From Terebella lapidaria (lineage: Eukaryota; Annelida; Polychaeta; Terebellida; Terebellidae), in assembly GCA_949152475.1 (NCBI GenBank), contig OX424564.1:33416165-33480164 (forward strand): DNA of 64,000 nt, written 5' to 3'. Both the position numbers and the translations under genes were made by a program. Of this stretch, positions 35,557-47,081 are shown one piece after another; positions within the stretch are counted from its first letter, which is position 1, and each line of letters starts with the position of its first letter. A model generated the notes under the pieces. The model was not told the origin of the DNA. It worked only from the letters and a program-made list of their open reading frames with translations, and searched no databases.

Positions 35557-38312
35557 TTAAGGCATTTCGGCAGAAATGCCTTTATGGTTTTAGCAGAATT
35601 TTTTTTTTTTTTTTTTTCTTTTTTCTTTTTTTTCTTCTTCCGCCACTTTTGGTTTCCGGACGATAACTTTAGATTGCCTTGACGGATCCTCGTCAAATTT
35701 TCACCACAAGTCAGAAATGATATGTGGAAGAACCCTATTCTTTTTGAGCCGGATCCGAGGTCCGTGAGGTCCGTGAGGATGAAATCAAGGCTAATTTTGA
35801 GACTTGGTTTCCGGACGATAACTGGAAAAATATTTACGCAATAGTTGCAGAACTCTGCATGGAGGTTCATATGCCACCAGGGAAGAACCCTATTGATTTT
35901 GGGATCGATCCGTCAAACGACCTTTGACCTAGAGGTCGAAATAATTTTTTGCTGATTCATCCTTGAGGCTTCCTGCATATCTCAGAAACCGTGCATCGTA
36001 GAGCGAAACGGACGTTATTTTCGGACTCGTCGCCCTAGACAAACATCTCTAGGGTGTATTATTAAGGCATTTCGGCAGAAATGCCTTTATGGTTTTAGCA
36101 GAATTTTTTTTTTTTTTTTTTTCTTTTTTTCTTCTTCCGCCACTTTTGGTTTCTGGACGATAACTTTAGATTGCCTTGACGGATCCTTGTCAAATTTTCA
36201 CCGCAAGTCAGAAATGATATGAGGAAGAACCCTATTCTTTTTGAGCCGGATCGGAGGTCCGTGAGGTCCGTGAGGATGAAATCAAGGCTAATTTTAAGAC
36301 TTGGTTTCCGGACGATAACTGGAAAAATATTTATGCAATAGTTGCAGAACTCTGCATGGAGGTTCATATGCCACCAGGGAAGAACCCTATTGATTTTGGG
36401 ATCGATCCGTCAAACGACCTTTGACCTAGAGGTCAAAATAATTATTTGCTGATTCATCTTTGAGGCTTCCTGCATATCTCGGAAACCGTGCGTCGTAGAG
36501 CGAAACGGACGTTATTTTCGGACTCGTCGCCCTAGACAAACATCTCTAGGGTGTACTTTTTTTTTTGATCCGGCTCCGAGGTCCGTGAGGATGAAATCGA
36601 GGAACTTGGTTTCCGGACGATAACTCAAAAAATATTCAGGCAATAGTTGCAGAATTTTGCACGGAGGTTTATATATCACCAGGGAAGAACCCTATTGATT
36701 TTGGGATCGATACCTCAAACGACCTTTGACCTAGAGGTCGAAATAATTTTTTGCTGAGTCATCCTTGATTCATCCTGCATATCTCAGAAACGGTGCGTCG
36801 TAGAGCGAAACGGACGTTATTTTCGGACTCGTCGCCCTAGACAAACATGTCTAAGGGGTATTATGGATGAACTTTGACCTTGACCCAAAATTTTTTGGTG
36901 CGTCGTAGAGCGAAACGGACGTTATTTTCGGACTCGTCGCACTAGACAAACATGTCTAAGGGGTATTATGGATGAACTTTGACCTTGACCCGAAATTTTT
37001 TTGCCGAGTCGGCATTTTTCGTTTTCGTCGATATCTCGGAAACGGTGCGTCGTAGAGCGAAACGGACGTTATTTTCGGACTCGTCGCACTAGACAAACAT
37101 GTCTACGGGGAATTATTGATGAACTTTGACCTTGACCCGAAATTTTTTTGCCGAGTCGGCATTTTTCGTTTTCGTCGATATCTCGGAAACGGTGCGTCGT
37201 AGAGCGAAACGGACGTTATTTTTGGACTCGTCGCACTAGACAAACATGTCTAAGGGGTATTATTGATGAACTTTGACCTTGACCCGAAATTTTTTTGCCG
37301 AGTCGGCATTTTTCGTTTTCGTCGTTATCTCGGAAACGGTGCGTCGTAGAGCGAAACGGACGTTATTTTCGGACTCGTCGCACTAGACAAACATGTCTAA
37401 GGGGTATTATGGATGAACTTTGACCTTGACCCGAAATTTTTTTGCCGAGTCGGCATTTTTCGTTTTCGTCGATATCTCGGAAACGGTGCGTCGTAGAGCG
37501 AAACGGACGTTATTTTCGGACTCGTCGCACGGTGCGTCGTAGAGCGAAACGGACGTTATTTTCGGACTCGTCGCACTAGACAAACATGTCTAAGGGGTAT
37601 TATGGATGAACTTTGACCTTGACTCGAAATTTTTTTGCCGAGTCGGCATTTTTCGTTTTCGTCGATATCTCGGAAACGGTGCGTCGTAGAGCGAAACGGA
37701 CGTTATTTTCGGACTCGTCGCACTAGACAAACATGTCTAAGGGGAATTATTGATGAACTTTGAGCTTGACCCGAAATTTTTTTGCCGAGTCGGCATTTTT
37801 CGTTTTCGTCGATATCTCGGAAACGGTGCGTCGTAGAGCGAAACGGACGTTATTTTCGGACTCGTCGCACCAGACAAACATGTCTAAGGGGAATTATTGA
37901 TGAACTTTGACCTTGACCCGAAATTTTTTTGCCGAGTCGGCATTTTTCGTTTTCGTCGATATCTCGGAAACGGTGCGTCGTAGAGCGAAACGGACGTTAC
38001 TTTCAGACTCGTCGCCCTAGACAAACATGTCTAAGGGGTATTATGGATTAACTTTGACCTTGACCCGAAATTTTTTTGCCGAGTCGGCAGTTTTAGTTTT
38101 CGTCGATATCTCGGAAACGGTGCGTCGTAGAGCGAAACGGATGGTATTTTCGGACTCGTCGCCCTAGACAAACATGTCTAGCGGGTATTATGGATGAACT
38201 TTGACCTTGACCCGAAATTTGTCGACATTTTTCATTTTCGTCGATATCTAGTATTATAAATTATTCATCACACCGAAATGCCTCCAAGGCATCTTTAGGC
38301 CTTGACGTCTAG
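35557..38312 (+). mobile_element. E-family block, two 5' ends and one 3' end, type-B array
   Basis: The variant palindrome TTAAGGCATTTCGGCAGAAA marks 5' ends at 35557 and 36062, so two starts are in tandem. A third, 5'-truncated start (T-run then GATCCGGCTCCGAGG) is at ~36550. About nine type-B units (147 bp) follow, and the 3' hairpin (ATGCCTCCAAGGCAT) with CTAG ends at 38312. The 5' unique block here (TTTCCGGACGATAACT) is a diverged subfamily of that in E1. Non-autonomous. Confidence 0.75.
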
Positions 38313-39110
38313 TTTTTTTTTGATCCGGCTCCGAGGTCCGTGAGGTCCTTGAGGATGAAATCGAGGCTGATCTTGAAACTTGGTTTCCGGACGATAACTC
38401 GAAAAATATTCAGGCAATAGTTGCAGAATTTTGCACGGAGGTTTATATATCAACAGGGAAGAACCCTATTGATTTTGGGATCGATACGTCAAACGACCTT
38501 TGACCTAGAGGTCAAAATAATTTTTTGCTGAGTCATCCATGAGGCATCCTGCATATCTCGGAAACGGTGCGTCGTAGAGCGAAACGGACGTTATTTTCGG
38601 ACTCGTCGCCCTAGACAAACATGTCTAAGGGGTATTATGGATGAACTTTGACCTTGACCCGAAATTTTTTTGCCGAGTCGGCATTTTTCGTTTTCGTCGA
38701 TATCTCGGAAACGGTGTGTCGTAGAGCGAAACGGACGTTATTTTCGGACTTGTCGCCCTAGACAAACATGTCTAAGGGGTATTATGGATGAAGATTGACC
38801 TTGACCCAATTTTTTTTTGCCGAGTCGGCATTTTTCGTTTTCGTCGATATCTCGGAAACGGTGTGTCGTAGAGCGAAACGGACGTTATTTTCGGACTCGT
38901 CGCCCTAGACAAACATGTCTGAGGGCTATTATGGATGAACTTTGACCTTGACCTTGAATTTTTTTGCCGAGTCGGCATTTTTCATTTTCGTCGATATCTC
39001 GGAAACGGTGCTTCGTAGAGCGAAACGGACGTTATTTTCGGACTCGTCGCCCTAGACAAACATGTCTAGAGGGTATTATGGATGAACTTTGACCTTGACC
39101 CGAAATTAGG
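38313..39110 (+). mobile_element. 5'-truncated E-family body joined directly to a preceding 3' end
   Basis: Immediately after CTAG comes TTTTTTTTTGATCCGGCTCC, i.e. the internal part of an E element, then four type-B units ending in CCCGAAATTAGG. The same junction occurs at 43536/43537 and 49159/49160. Confidence 0.7.
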
Positions 39111-39223
39111 TTATGAGCATATAGTCACATACACGTACATGTAGGTGATCGTTCGGTGACCTTGAATTTGACCTTCAATCAATTTATTTGATAGGTCAAC
39201 GCATCGAGTTTAAAACAAATTTA

Positions 39224-39505
39224 CCGTATTGGTCCTAATAGTAGCACAGCGAGCCAAAGCAAGACTTCCTACAGCAGCGCGTGCAAAAATGAGGTCAAAT
39301 TTAAGAAAATCACTGAATAAGGTACCTATATCTTTCAATCATCTTTATTGTAATTCAAACAACATAAATATGTGGATTGGAACACTCCGAGATTTTATTA
39401 GAAAGATATGAAGTAAATTACAAGGTTACAAAAATCGAATATTTTGGGGGAAAACAGGGGGGCACTCTACTATTAGTGCACGTGCCACTATTAGGACCAA
39501 TACGG
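39224..39505. mobile_element. CCGTATTGG MITE, 282 bp, TA target site (in duplication copy 1)
   Basis: CCGTATTGGTCCTAATAGTA and its complement TACTATTAGGACCAATACGG-like right end (GTGCCACTATTAGGACCAAT ACGG), flanked by TA on both sides, as for Tc1/mariner/pogo-type insertions. The second copy is at 44448-44729. Confidence 0.75.
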
Positions 39506-39628
39506 TATTGGTTTATTTTATAAAATTATAAGGTGGTGGAGTAGTCTACGAGATAAGTATGTTTAATGAACAAGAACACACGTCTGTGAGCAAGCGCATG
39601 CGGGTTACCACATACCCCTTCAGGTTTA

Positions 39629-39663
39629 TTAGGGCATTTCGGGCCGGAATGTCCTTATGTTAT

Positions 39664-39694
<31 letters not shown>

Positions 39695-40122
39695 CACTTT
39701 CCGCCGTTTGGTTTCCGATCAATAACTCGGGAACGCCTGAACGGATCTTGTCCAAATTTGCACCACTGGTCAGAAATATTACATGGAAGACCCCTATTGT
39801 TTTGGAGGCGGCTCCGGGGTCCGTGAGGTCCGTGAGGATGAAATCAAGGTTGATTTTGAGACTTGGTTTCCGAGCGATAACTCAAAAAGTATTCATGCAA
39901 TGGCAAGTATTCTATGCATGGGAGTTCATATACCACCCGGGAAGAACCCTATTGATTTTGGGATCAATCCGTCGAACGACCTTTGACCTAGAGCTCGGAA
40001 GAATTTTTGCTGATTCATGCTTGAGGCTTTCATGCATATCTCGGAAACCGTGCGTCGTAGAGTGAAACGGAGCTCAATTTCGACCTCGTGGCACTAGACA
40101 AACTAGGCTAGGGGTATCTTGG
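39629..40122 (+). mobile_element. E-family 5' end and unique block, 3'-truncated by a C element
   Basis: The palindrome variant TTAGGGCATTTCGGGCCGGA, a T-run and the full 5' unique block lead into one partial type-A unit that stops at GGGTCGTACCGGACC, where a C element begins. The duplicate is at 44853-45343. Confidence 0.75.
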
Positions 40123-40263
40123 GTCGTACCGGACCTATGGTCCGATAACCTATTGGCATGGCGTTGCGTCCGTCGTCCACATTTTTATCTTTTTTGTTTA
40201 CAGGCGAATTTTTCTGAAATTTTGCACAAAAATGCTCAAAAATAATTCAAGAAGGAGGTATTT

Positions 40264-41352
40264 TTAGGTTACCGGACCTTTGGTCCGATAACCTATTGGC
40301 ATGGCGTTGCGTCCGTCGTCCGTCCGTCCGTCCGTCCGTCCGTCCGTCCGTCCGTCCGTCCGGCGTTAACATTTTTATCTTTAAAGTTAACGATCGAATC
40401 TTTCTGAAATTTTGCACAAAAATGCCTAAAAATATTTTGAGAAGGAGGTATTTTTTTGTTTTTTGATTTTCGCATTTTTTTCAAAATGGCGGCCGTTTTT
40501 GTCGAAAAACGCTAAATTTTGGACTTTGACGGCCATTTTCTCAAAAACTGTCTGATCAGTTTTGAGTTTTTGGTTTCAAAAGATTCCCCTCATATACCTC
40601 TGTGATATGTAAAAGTTTGGTTGCCCTAAATCTGCCGGTTTCCGTGTGGCGGCCATTTTGAATTTTTGGCGGGTCGGCGAAAAAAATTTTTTTCGCCCCA
40701 AATCGCATTACTATCCATTTTGGGCCATTTCTAGGGCAAAAAAAAATTTTTCCCCTTTGAAAAAAATTTTGGACTTGGAAAATTTTCGGTACTTTTTCCC
40801 TTCATAATGGGAGCTGTCCGGACTGTACTCATAGAACGCTTGAAGATAGAGCTTAGAAATTGGCACTTTCAAATGGGAAGTCATATATGGCGACTTGTGT
40901 GGTGACCTTGAATTTGACCTTGGATGACCTTGAAAGGTCAAAACAGCCATTTTGGGGTCAAAAAATGCCCAGATTTGCCTTTGTAGATGAAATGCTTGCA
41001 GATAGAGCTCATGTTTGCATTATGAACATATAGGAAGACATATATGGCACAACTAATGATGACCTTGAACTTGACGTCAGATGACCTTGAGTGCCAAATG
41101 TCTGACTTGGAATGTGTAAATTGACCTGAGCGGCCTAAACGATTCCACCCAACATATAGAATATCAAATGCCGCACACATACATGTAATGGTTACATCGA
41201 AGTTCATACGGATGACCTTGATTGGTAAATCCCAAGGTCATATGTTTACACTGCGAACCTTGATTGGTAAATCTCAAGGTCTGTTACCTGCCAATGCTGC
41301 CATGGCCAAACCAAAATTGTCCGGTAACCTATCTTAGCCTTTGGGCTAATTT
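40264..41352 (+). mobile_element. Nested short C-family element, 1.09 kb, present in only one duplication copy
   Basis: Runs from AGGTTACCGGACCTTTGGTC to the 3' hairpin TTAGCCTTTGGGCTAATTTT. The empty site is seen in copy 2 (GAAGGAGGTATTTTTTAGTT at ~45472). The element equals the copy at 15226-16300 in structure. Confidence 0.85.
40316..40362. repeat. (CCGT)n microsatellite in a C element
   Basis: About eleven CCGT/CGTC tetramers in a row. The same place in other C copies has GGACGACGACGG-type degenerate runs. Confidence 0.95.
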
Positions 41353-42578
41353 TTAGTTTTTTGATTTTCGCATTTTTTTCAAAATGGCGGCCGTTTTCGA
41401 CGAAAAATGCCTGATTTTGGACTTTGGCGGCCATTTTCTCAAAATCTGTTCAGTAACTTTTTTCTTTTTGATACATAACACTCCTCATATGTACTCCTAT
41501 GATGTGTATAAGTTTCGTTGTGCTTGAATCGCTCGAAGTGGGCCATTTTGGCCCAAATGGGACTTTTCAATGTTAAATTCTCCTATGCTTTATAATGGGA
41601 CACATTATGCCAAATATCTCACTTAATATTGAGATTAGACACTAGGAATTAATTGTGGACATATAGGAAATGACATATGCTGAATATTCTCGTGACCTTG
41701 AATTTGACCTCTGACCTCAATTTCAAGGTCAGAGCACAAAATGGCTTATATCTCGCTTATTATTGACTTTACAGCTTAGGAATCAATTGTGGACATATAG
41801 GAAATCATATATGCTGGATATTCTGATGACCTTGAATTTGACCTTTGACCTCATTTTCAAGGTCACAGGACAAAATGGCTAATATCTCGCTTGTTATCGA
41901 CTTTACAGCTTAGGAATCAATTATGAACATATAGGAAGTGATATATGCAGATTATTGTCATGACCTTGAAGTTGACCTTTGACCTCATTTTCAAGGTCAC
42001 AGGACAAAATGGCTAATATCTGACTTTTTATCGATTTTATAGCTTAGGAATCAATTGTGGACATATAGGAAATAATATATGCTGAATATTCTCGTGACCT
42101 TGAATTTGACATCTGACCTCATTTTCAAGGTCAAGAGCACAAAATGGCTAATATCTCGTTTCTTATTGACTTTACAGCTTAGGAATCAATTGTGAATATA
42201 TAGGAAATGTTATATTCTGAATATTGTCATGACCTAGAATTTGACCTTTGACTGAAGTTTCAAGGTCACAGGACAAAATGGCTAATATCTCGCTTCTGAT
42301 CGACTTTACGGCTTAGGAATCAATTATGAACATATAGGAAATTATATATACAGATTATTCTCATGACCTTCAATTTGACCTTTGACCTAAATTTCAAGGG
42401 CACAGGACAAAATGACTAATATATCACTTATTATCAACTTTACAGCTTAGGAATCAATTGTGGTCAAACTCCAAATGATATATGCTGAATATTCTCGTGA
42501 CCTCGACTTGACCAATGACCTTATTTTCAAGTTTCCTTTCACCTGATTTTCAAGGTGACGAAACAAAATGGCTAATAC

Positions 42579-42938
42579 CGTATTCGCGCGCATACAGTCG
42601 CATGTGCGTATAGTCGAAGGTGTGCGTATATTTCGAATATACGCACATGTGCTTGTGATTGAAAAAAAAATCAAAATCAAGAAGGACAGCAAAAAATTTT
42701 TGATCGTAAGATCATCGGTTCCATGTCATGTGCTTGGCTGATTTCACGCAATCATGACTTCGTCAGTTCGTGTCAATCGCAGCCATGTCTGCAGTCAATT
42801 GCAAACTGTCAAAAAAGTTGTGATGTTGATTGCCTAATTACGGTGAGTGTAATTGACACTTGTGATTTCGTTTGACATCTTATGATCGGTATGTGTCATT
42901 TCTGTTCATGGTTGTGAAATAAATATCTTGAGCCCTTG
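42579..42938. mobile_element. CCGTATTCGCGC MITE fragment plus unique sequence
   Basis: TA then CCGTATTCGCGCGCATACAG, TCGCATGTGCGTATAGTCG and a TTTCGAATATACGCACATGT palindrome. Only one terminus is recognised. The following 250 bp are unclassified. The duplicate is at 46722-47081. Confidence 0.5.
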
Positions 42939-43536
42939 TTAGGGCATTTCGGCCCGAAATGCCCTTATGGTTTTGTCTGGTTTTTTTTTTTTTTTTTTTT
43001 TCTTCTTTTTTTTTTACTTTCCGCCGTTTTGGTTTCCGATCAATAACTCCGGAACGCCTGAACGGATCTTGTCCAAATTTACACCACTGGTCTGAAATAT
43101 TACATGGAAGACCCCTATTGTTTTGGAGGCGGCTCCGGGGTCCGTGAGGTCTGTGAGGAGTCGGCATTTTTCGTTTTCGTCGATATCTCGGAAACGGTGC
43201 ATCGTAGAGCGAAACGGACGTTACTTTCAGACTCGTCGCCCTAGTCTAACATGTCTAAGGGGTATTATGGATTAACTTTGACCTTGACCCGAAATTTTTT
43301 TGCCGAGTCGGCAGTTTTAGTTTTCGTCGATATCTCGGAAACGGTGCGTCGTAGAGCGAAACGGATGGTATTTTCGGACTCGTCGCCCTAGACAAACATG
43401 TCTAGCGGGTATTATGGATGAACTTTGACCTTGACCCGAAATTTGTCGACATTTTTCATTTTCGTCGATATCTAGTATTATAAATTATTCATCACACCGA
43501 AATGCCTCCAAGGCATCTTTAGGCCTTGACGTCTAG
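42939..43536 (+). mobile_element. Chimeric E element spanning the duplication junction
   Basis: The 5' palindrome and first ~220 bp belong to an A-type E element. At 43158/43159 the sequence switches into the middle of a B unit and runs to the 3' CTAG at 43536. The switch is the segmental duplication junction. The 5'-truncated E body and unique DNA of copy 2 follow to 44447. Confidence 0.75.
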
Positions 43537-44447
43537 TTTTTTTTTGATCCGGCTCCGAGGTCCGTGAGGTCCTTGAGGATGAAATCGAGGCTGATCTTGA
43601 AACTTGGTTTCCGGACGATAACTCGAAAAATATTCAGGCAATAGTTGCAGAATTTTGCACGGAGGTTTATATATCAACAGGGAAGAACCCTATTGATTTT
43701 GGGATCGATACGTCAAACGACCTTTGACCTAGAGGTCAAAATAATTTTTTGCTGAGTCATCCATGAGGCATCCTGCATATCTCGGAAACGGTGCGTCGTA
43801 GAGCGAAACGGACGTTATTTTCGGACTCGTCGCCCTAGACAAACATGTCTAAGGGGTATTATGGATGAACTTTGACCTTGACCCGAATTTTTTTTGCCGA
43901 GTCGGCATTTTTCGTTTTCGTCGATATCTCGGAAACGGTGTGTCGTAGAGCGAAACGGACGTTATTTTCGGACTTGTCGCCCTAGACAAACATGTCTAAG
44001 GGGTATTATGGATGAAGATTGACCTTGACCCAATTTTTTTTTGCCGAGTCGGCATTTTTCGTTTTCGTCGATATCTCGGAAACGGTGTGTCGTAGAGCGA
44101 AACGGACGTTATTTTCGGACTCGTCGCCCTAGACAAACATGTCTGAGGGCTATTATGGATGAACTTTGACCTTGACCTTGAATTTTTTTGCCGAGTCGGC
44201 ATTTTTCATTTTCGTCGATATCTCGGAAACGGTGCTTCGTAGAGCGAAACGGACGTTATTTTCGGACTCGTCGCCCTAGACAAACATGTCTAGAGGGTAT
44301 TATGGATGAACTTTGACCTTGACCCGAAATTAGGTTATGAGCATATAGTCACATACACGTACATGTAGGTGATCGTTCGGTGACCTTGAATTTGACCTTC
44401 AATGAATTTATTTGATAGGTCAACGCATCGAGTTCAAAACAAATTTA

Positions 44448-44729
44448 CCGTATTGGTCCTAATAGTAGCACAGCGAGCCAAAGCAAGACTTCCTACAGCA
44501 GCGCGTGCAAAAATGAGGTCAAATTTAAGAAAATCACTGAATAAGGTACCTATATCTTTCAATCATCTTTATTGTAATTCAAACAACATAAATATGTGGA
44601 TTGGAACACTCCGAGATTTTATTAGAAAGATATGAAGTAAATTACAAGGTTACAAAAATCGAATATTTTGGGGGAAAACAGGGGGGCGCTCTACTATTAG
44701 TGCACGTGCCACTATTAGGACCAATACGG
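44448..44729. mobile_element. CCGTATTGG MITE, duplicate copy
   Basis: Same element as 39224-39505, carried along by the 5.2 kb duplication (offset 5224), not an independent insertion. Confidence 0.75.
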
Positions 44730-44852
44730 TATTGGTTTATTTTATAAAATTATAAGGTGGTGGAGTAGTCTACGAGATAAGTATGTTTAATGAACAAGAA
44801 CACACGTCTGTGAGCAAGCGCATGCGGGTTACCACATACCCCTTCAGGTTTA

Positions 44853-45343
44853 TTAGGGCATTTCGGGCCGGAATGTCCTTATGTTATGGTTTTTTTTTTT
44901 TTTTTTTTTTTTTTCACTTTCCGCCGTTTGGTTTCCGATCAATAACTCGGGAACGCCTGAACGGATCTTGTCCAAATTTGCACCACTGGTCAGAAATATT
45001 ACATGGAAGACCCCTATTGTTTTGGAGGCGGCTCCGGGGTCCGTGAGGTCCGTGAGGATGAAATCAAGGTTGATTTTGAGACTTGGTTTCCGAGCGATAA
45101 CTCAAAAAGTATTCATGCAATGGCAAGTATTCTATGCATGGGAGTTCATATACCACCCGGGAAGAACCCTATTGATTTTGGGATCAATCCGTCGAACGAC
45201 CTTTGACCTAGAGCTCGGAAGAATTTTTGCTGATTCATGCTTGAGGCTTTCATGCATATCTCGGAAACCGTGCGTCGTAGAGTGAAACGGAGCTCAATTT
45301 CGACCTCGTGGCACTAGACAAACTAGGCTAGGGGTATCTTGGG
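44853..45343 (+). mobile_element. E-family 5' end, duplicate copy
   Basis: Duplicate of 39629-40122 with a shorter T-run (4 bp difference). Confidence 0.75.
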
Positions 45344-45345
45344 TC

Positions 45346-46721
45346 GTACCGGACCTATGGTCCGATAACCTATTGGCATGGCGTTGCGTCCGTCGTCCAC
45401 ATTTTTATCTTTTTTGTTTACAGGCGAATTTTTCTGAAATTTTGCACAAAAATGCTCAAAAATAATTCAAGAAGGAGGTATTTTTTAGTTTTTTGATTTT
45501 CGCATTTTTTTCAAAATGGCGGCCGTTTTCGACGAAAAATGCCTGATTTTGGACTTTGGCGGCCATTTTCTCAAAATCTGTTCAGTAACTTTTCTCTTTT
45601 TGATACATAACACTCCTCATATGTACTCCTATGATGTGTATAAGTTTCGTTGTGCTTGAATCGCTCGAAGTGGGCCATTTTGGCCCAAACTCGGCCCAAA
45701 TGGGACTTTTCAATGTTAAATTCTCCTATGCTTTATAATGGGACACATTATGCCAAATATCTCACTTAATATTGAGATTAGACACTAGGAATTAATTGTG
45801 GACATATAGGAAATGACATATGCTGAATATTCTCGTGACCTTGAATTTGACCTCTGACCTCAATTTCAAGGTCAGAGCACAAAATGGCTTATATCTCGCT
45901 TATTATTGACTTTACAGCTTAGGAATCAATTGTGGACATATAGGAAATCATATATGCTGGATATTCTGATGACCTTGAATTTGACCTTTGACCTCATTTT
46001 CAAGGTCACAGGACAAAATGGCTAATATCTCGCTTGTTATCGACTTTACAGCTTAGGAATCAATTATGAACATATAGGAAGTGATATATGCAGATTATTG
46101 TCATGACCTTGAAGTTGACCTTTGACCTCATTTTCAAGGTCACAGGACAAAATGGCTAATATCTGACTTTTTATCGATTTTATAGCTTAGGAATCAATTG
46201 TGGACATATAGGAAATAATATATGCTGAATATTCTCGTGACCTTGAATTTGACATCTGACCTCATTTTCAAGGTCAAGAGCACAAAATGGCTAATATCTC
46301 GTTTCTTATTGACTTTACAGCTTAGGAATCAATTGTGAATATATAGGAAATGTTATATTCTGAATATTGTCATGACCTAGAATTTGACCTTTGACTGAAG
46401 TTTCAAGGTCACAGGACAAAATGGCTAATATCTCGCTTCTGATCGACTTTACGGCTTAGGAATCAATTATGAACATATAGGAAATTATATATACAGATTA
46501 TTCTCATGACCTTCAATTTGACCTTTGACCTAAATTTCAAGGGCACAGGACAAAATGACTAATATATCACTTATTATCAACTTTACAGCTTAGGAATCAA
46601 TTGTGGTCAAACTCCAAATGATATATGCTGAATATTCTCGTGACCTCGACTTGACCAATGACCTTATTTTCAAGTTTCCTTTCACCTGATTTTCAAGGTG
46701 ACGAAACAAAATGGCTAATAC
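45346..46721 (+). mobile_element. C-family element, duplicate copy with empty site
   Basis: Counterpart of 40126-42578 lacking the nested insertion; otherwise collinear. Confidence 0.8.
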
Positions 46722-47081
46722 CGTATTCGCGCGCATACAGTCGCATGTGCGTATAGTCGAAGGTGTGCGTATATTTCGAATATACGCACATGTGCTTGTG
46801 ATTGAAAAAAAAATCAAAATCAAGAAGGACAGCAAAAAATTTTTGATCGTAAGATCATCGGTTCCATGTCATGTGCTTGGCTGATTTCACGCAATCATGA
46901 CTTCGTCAGTTCGTGTCAATCGCAGCCATGTCTGCAGTCAATTGCAAACTGTCAAAAAAGTTGTGATGTTGATTGCCTAATTACGGTGAGTGTAATTGAC
47001 ACTTGTGATTTCGTTTGACATCTTATGATCGGTATGTGTCATTTCTGTTCATGGTTGTGAAATAAATATCTTGAGCCCTTG
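46722..47081. mobile_element. CCGTATTCGCGC MITE fragment, duplicate copy
   Basis: Collinear with 42579-42938 at an offset of 4143 bp. Confidence 0.5.

Larger units (their letters stand above)
40126..42578 (+). mobile_element. C-family element with another C element nested inside
   Basis: Starts with the palindrome ACCGGACCTATGGTCCGATA, then GGCATGGCGTTGCGTCCGTC, AAAATGGC blocks, and from ~41570 about eight ~130 bp units with CAATTGTGGACATATAGGAA and CTTGAATTTGACCTTTGACC. It is interrupted at 40264-41352 by a second C element. The 3' hairpin is not intact; the CCGTATTCGCGC element begins at 42579. The duplicate without the insertion is 45346-46721. Confidence 0.75.
37938..43158. repeat. 5.2 kb tandem segmental duplication, copy 1
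   Basis: The unit starts at GTCGGCATTTTTCG in a type-B unit and ends at GGTCTGTGAGGA in an E-element 5' block; the next base starts copy 2. Internal landmarks recur at a constant offset of 5224, then 5220 bp, and after 41352 at 4143 bp, because copy 2 lacks a 1.09 kb C element. Confidence 0.9.

Noticed and set aside
40293-40484. Frame with repeated GRTDGRTDGRTD
   Set aside because: Translation of the (CCGT)n microsatellite within a C element.
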